This document shows, piece after piece, positions 61,483-64,000 of a DNA stretch of 64,000 nucleotides. The first letter of the stretch is position 1. Each line of letters opens with the position of its first letter. Source of the DNA: Enterobacter sp. Cy-643 (GTDB taxonomy: Bacteria; Pseudomonadota; Gammaproteobacteria; Enterobacterales; Enterobacteriaceae). The notes below the pieces were generated by a model. That model saw nothing but the letters and a program-made list of their open reading frames with translations, had not been told where the DNA came from and made no database searches. A program made the translations under genes and the position numbers. The stretch lies in assembly GCF_011752815.1 (NCBI RefSeq), contig NZ_VWWV01000001.1, positions 744,001-808,000 on the forward strand, read 5' to 3'.

Positions 61483-62970
61483 TCAGAGCACATCTTCCAG
61501 CACCCAAACGCTAACGCTGCCGCCGTGACAGGTAAAGGTTGCGCTGCCGTTTGCATCGGTGTGAATCGTTTCCTCGCGATTGCCAAGATAATCACGCCAG
61601 TTCTTCTCAGCGAAATTTTCGCCTAAGCCTATTGTCTTCTCTCCCTCATCGCCGTTGGACATGATGACCACGCAGCCAGGAGCCTCTGCCGTGCCGCTGC
61701 GGCTGAAAGCGATGCAGTTGGGGTGATCGAACCATAGAGTTTGTATGCCGTGGGCAAAGCGCTCTCGGGCATGAATCAGGTCATCCAGCTGTTCGATGAC
61801 CGGCATATCAATATGATAATTCTGGCCGTCGCCGCCTTCATCGTCGTAGCTGGCGCCAAAAAGATCCGGGTAGAACACCGACGGTACGCCGTTTTCGCGC
61901 AGCAGAATTAGCGCATAGGCCAGCGGTTTAAACCAGGCTTCTACGGGAGCTTCAAGCGCCTGCAGCGGCTGAGTGTCGTGGTTAGCCACCAGCGTCACGG
62001 CGTGGAACGGGTCGGCCTCAACCAGCGTGCCGGTGAAAATCTGGCTCATGTCGTAGTCGCGCCCGAGCCGGGATGCTTCATGGAATTTCATCTGCAGCGG
62101 GGCGTCAAACAGCATTGTTTTGCCTTCTACCTGGGCAATATACTCCTGCAGCTTGTCCACCTCGTGAGACCAATATTCCGCCACGATAAACAGCGGCGTT
62201 TCCGCCACGTCCTGGACGTGCTCAATCCACTCTTTATAAAACCAGGCCGGGATGTGTTTGACGGCATCGAGCCGGAAGCCGTTGCACTGCGTCTGGGCCA
62301 TCACCCAGCGCGCCCAGTATTTAAGCTCTTCGGTCACCGCATGGTTGCGGAAGTCGATATTGGCGCCCATCAGATAATCGAAATTCCCCAGCTCGTCGTC
62401 CACCTGGTCGTTCCAGCCGTCGCCGGTGTAGTCATTGACGATTTTGAAGATGCCGTCTTCATCGGGGTTTTCAATATGATCCACGCCGCTGAAGCATTTG
62501 TAGTCCCAGACAAACTGCGAGTATTGCCCGGCACGGGCGGGGAAGGTGTAGCGGGTCCAGGCCTCGCAGTCGATAACCTCAGGCGAGATATCGTTGCGGT
62601 TATCGGCGTTAACCCTGTTGACGCGGATGCGTTCTTTTTCGTCGGCGCCCATTTTATGATTGACGACAACGTCCAGCAGGACCGAAACATGGTTATCCCG
62701 CAGGGCTTTTATGGCCGCCAGCAGCTGTGTTTTATCCCCATATTTGGTGGCGATGCTACCTTTCTGGTCAAACTCACCGAGGTCAAAGAGATCGTAACTG
62801 TCGTAGCCAACCGAATAGCCGCCCGCGCTGCCTTTATACGCCGGGGGAAGCCAGACCATGTTGATACCAATGTCGCTGAGGCTGGCCGCACGGTCGGCCA
62901 CTTCTGACCAGAGCGTTCCGTCGCCGGGGGAATACCAGTGAAAAAACTGTAACAGGGTGGGGTTCGTCAT
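61483..62970 (-). CDS. amyA: Cytoplasmic alpha-amylase AmyA
   Basis: 495 aa, the length of E. coli AmyA; no signal peptide. GH13 barrel residues: [10 protein letters not shown] (region I), [10 protein letters not shown] with nucleophile Asp (II), FIVAEYWSH with acid Glu (III) and VANHDTQP (IV). The C-terminal beta-domain ends in [16 protein letters not shown]. It hydrolyses internal alpha-1,4 bonds of glycogen/maltodextrin in the cytosol. It is located between yedD and fliT as in E. coli. Confidence 0.96.
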   Translation of the reverse strand: MTNPTLLQFFHWYSPGDGTLWSEVADRAASLSDIGINMVWLPPAYKGSAGGYSVGYDSYDLFDLGEFDQKGSIATKYGDKTQLLAAIKALRDNHVSVLLDVVVNHKMGADEKERIRVNRVNADNRNDISPEVIDCEAWTRYTFPARAGQYSQFVWDYKCFSGVDHIENPDEDGIFKIVNDYTGDGWNDQVDDELGNFDYLMGANIDFRNHAVTEELKYWARWVMAQTQCNGFRLDAVKHIPAWFYKEWIEHVQDVAETPLFIVAEYWSHEVDKLQEYIAQVEGKTMLFDAPLQMKFHEASRLGRDYDMSQIFTGTLVEADPFHAVTLVANHDTQPLQALEAPVEAWFKPLAYALILLRENGVPSVFYPDLFGASYDDEGGDGQNYHIDMPVIEQLDDLIHARERFAHGIQTLWFDHPNCIAFSRSGTAEAPGCVVIMSNGDEGEKTIGLGENFAEKNWRDYLGNREETIHTDANGSATFTCHGGSVSVWVLEDVL

Positions 62971-63039
62971 CTTGTCCGTGCTCCAGAAGTCATTTAGCTG
63001 ACCTCTGGAGTATGGAATAAGAATCGAAATACGGCAGGT

Positions 63040-63402
63040 TTACTGGTTCAGATCGCTCGGTGTTAACACGTTGCCGGAGAGAAAACCGTAGGTGTTGTTT
63101 AGCGATTTCTGACGGCCACTCTGGTCAATCAGGTCGCGAAGCTCGCTCAGGCGGCTGTTAAGCAGCCCTTTGATCTGATTTTCGTTGGCGAGAATCATAT
63201 CAAGCAGCGCCTTCGCTTCTTCCTGACTTCTTTGGCTGGACTGCGCAATCGGGTTATTGGCAATCGCTTCTACCAGTTGAACGTATTTCACTTCTTGTTC
63301 TATCAGCTCATCCCATTGTCCAGAGTGAGCAAGGTCAAGCATGGTTTGGCTGAGCGCATGCAGGGCATACCACTCATTGAGGGATGAGATGAAATCATTC
63401 AT
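63040..63402 (-). CDS. fliT: Flagellar chaperone FliT
   Basis: 120 aa (E. coli 121) from the ATG at 63402, which overlaps the fliS stop by one base (TGATG). All-helical protein: SLNEWYALHALSQTMLDLAH and a C-terminal helix with LLNSRLSELRDLIDQS. It chaperones the cap protein FliD and inhibits FlhDC. Last gene of fliDST. Confidence 0.95.
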   Translation of the reverse strand: MNDFISSLNEWYALHALSQTMLDLAHSGQWDELIEQEVKYVQLVEAIANNPIAQSSQRSQEEAKALLDMILANENQIKGLLNSRLSELRDLIDQSGRQKSLNNTYGFLSGNVLTPSDLNQ

Positions 63403-63812
63403 CAGATAGCATCCTGAAGTGTAGAGGGAGAGGGGCCGATTTGTTTCCATGCATCTGCAATATTGGTGAGCAATCGCTCTACTTCGCTAATCGCTTCTGC
63501 ATCGTTGCGCAAATTAGCGTGCAGGAGGCGCCTCACCATATAGTCATAAAGATTCGCAAGGTTACCAGGCAGTTCCCCTCCGATATCCATATTCAGTCCT
63601 GCTTTTAGTCCATTATCAATGATATTAATGGCTTTGGAGAGCGCCTCTCCCTTTTGCGGCATTTGCCCCTGTTCAAGGAACAGACGTGCCCGAACCAGGG
63701 CACTGAGTGCCCCATCGAACAACATCACCACGAGCTGGTGTGGACTGGCACTCATGACGGCGCTTTCCAGACCGACCTGTTGATAGGCTTGTACACCAGA
63801 ACTCTTGTACAT
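63402..63812 (-). CDS. fliS: Flagellin chaperone FliS
   Basis: 136 aa, same as E. coli FliS. Family tracts: GVQAYQQVGLESAVMSASPH, QLVVMLFDGALSALVRAR and GGELPGNLANLYDYMVRRLL. It binds the C-terminus of flagellin in the cytosol and prevents premature polymerisation. It follows fliD by nine bases. Confidence 0.97.
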   Translation of the reverse strand: MYKSSGVQAYQQVGLESAVMSASPHQLVVMLFDGALSALVRARLFLEQGQMPQKGEALSKAINIIDNGLKAGLNMDIGGELPGNLANLYDYMVRRLLHANLRNDAEAISEVERLLTNIADAWKQIGPSPSTLQDAI

Positions 63813-63821
63813 ATTAAATCC

Positions 63822-64000
63822 TTAGCTTTTGTTGAATTGCTGCGCCAGATAGTTCCCCATGTTGGTCATCGAGCTTACAAGGCTTGCCAGTGAGGTAAAC
63901 TGCGTCTTGTAGCGCGCCATCGTGGCGTCAATGCTGTCACTCATCGCCTGTCTGCGATCGCCAATCGTTTTCAGCGTACTGTTGATGCCATCTTGGGCAT
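63822..64000 (-). CDS. fliD: Flagellar filament cap protein FliD, C-terminal fragment
   Basis: The window contains only the last 58 codons plus stop. The sequence (INSTLKTIGDRRQAMSDSID, then YKTQFTSLASLVSSMTNMGN, ending AQQFNKS) is the conserved helical C-terminus of FliD that packs into the cap and binds FliT. The rest lies beyond the window. Confidence 0.94.
   Translation of the reverse strand, partial: AQDGINSTLKTIGDRRQAMSDSIDATMARYKTQFTSLASLVSSMTNMGNYLAQQFNKS

Noticed and set aside
1..64000. CRISPR arrays, rRNA operons, complete insertion sequences, prophage
   Set aside because: No regularly spaced direct repeats, rRNA motifs, transposase genes or phage structural genes were seen; only an integrase stump is present.

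Overview
The window is a chromosomal segment of a member of the Enterobacteriaceae. The right half reproduces the well-known enterobacterial order yedJ-dcm-vsr-yedA-yedI-yodC-dgcQ-dsrA-yodD-dsrB-rcsA-fliR..fliF/fliE-yedF-yedE-yedD-amyA-fliT-fliS-fliD, inverted relative to the usual E. coli map. The proteins are close to, but clearly different from, their E. coli counterparts. Several loci absent from E. coli K-12 (a TPP-riboswitch tenA operon, a lipid-modifying operon, lpxO, mgtB, an unusual PTS) suggest another genus of the family; I cannot name it from sequence alone.

Layout. 1-0.9 kb: riboswitch-controlled thiamine-pyrimidine salvage (tenA plus the start of an ABC ATPase gene). 1.1-2.7 kb: a luciferase-like flavin oxidoreductase and a DUF1349 protein. 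2.9-10.2 kb: a MerR/MlrA-type regulator followed by an eight-gene, mostly overlapping operon: SnoaL-like protein, SDR, FAD oxidoreductase, DUF1365, cyclopropane-fatty-acid-synthase-like methyltransferase, chalcone-isomerase-like protein, DUF3833 lipoprotein, and a DUF523-DUF1722 (RudS-type) protein. A near-perfect dyad (3772-3801) between regulator and operon is a candidate operator. I read the whole as a light/near-UV or oxidative stress operon that remodels membrane lipids and removes tRNA 4-thiouridine.

10.6-13.2 kb is a small, AT-rich, decaying accessory island next to tRNA-Asn. It holds a broken pesticin/T4-lysozyme-like muramidase gene translationally coupled to an LprI-family periplasmic protein (probable effector-immunity pair), another degenerate gene, and the N-terminal stump of a P4-type integrase. 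Next come mtfA, tRNA-Ser(CGA), a WYL regulator divergent from a VOC protein, and at 15.6-23.2 kb a catabolic/uptake cluster (M20 deacetylase, DUF1028, RidA, flavin monooxygenase, LysR regulator, amino-acid ABC transporter with fused permease-ATPase).

23.2-28.3 kb: DUF2493, a Na/Pi-cotransporter family protein and the Mg2+ P-type ATPase MgtB. 29.6-36.3 kb: a perfect CRP-type palindrome before a small membrane protein, then a fructose-family PTS with alpha-mannosidase. The phosphoryl-transfer protein of that PTS is an HPr-EI(N-domain)-IIA fusion without the PEP-binding domain of enzyme I, and the operon is preceded by a leader ORF that runs through an intrinsic terminator.

36.4-46 kb holds the dcm/vsr mismatch-repair pair, transporters, a diguanylate cyclase, the sRNA DsrA, lpxO and rcsA (capsule/envelope control). 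46.4-57.6 kb is the complete fliFGHIJKLMNOPQR operon (minus strand) with divergent fliE; an RpiR regulator, the yedE-yedF sulfur genes, yedD, amyA and fliT-fliS-fliD (partial) follow. Three copies of a GC-rich inverted-repeat element (29.3, 44.2 and 61.1 kb) sit in intergenic gaps.
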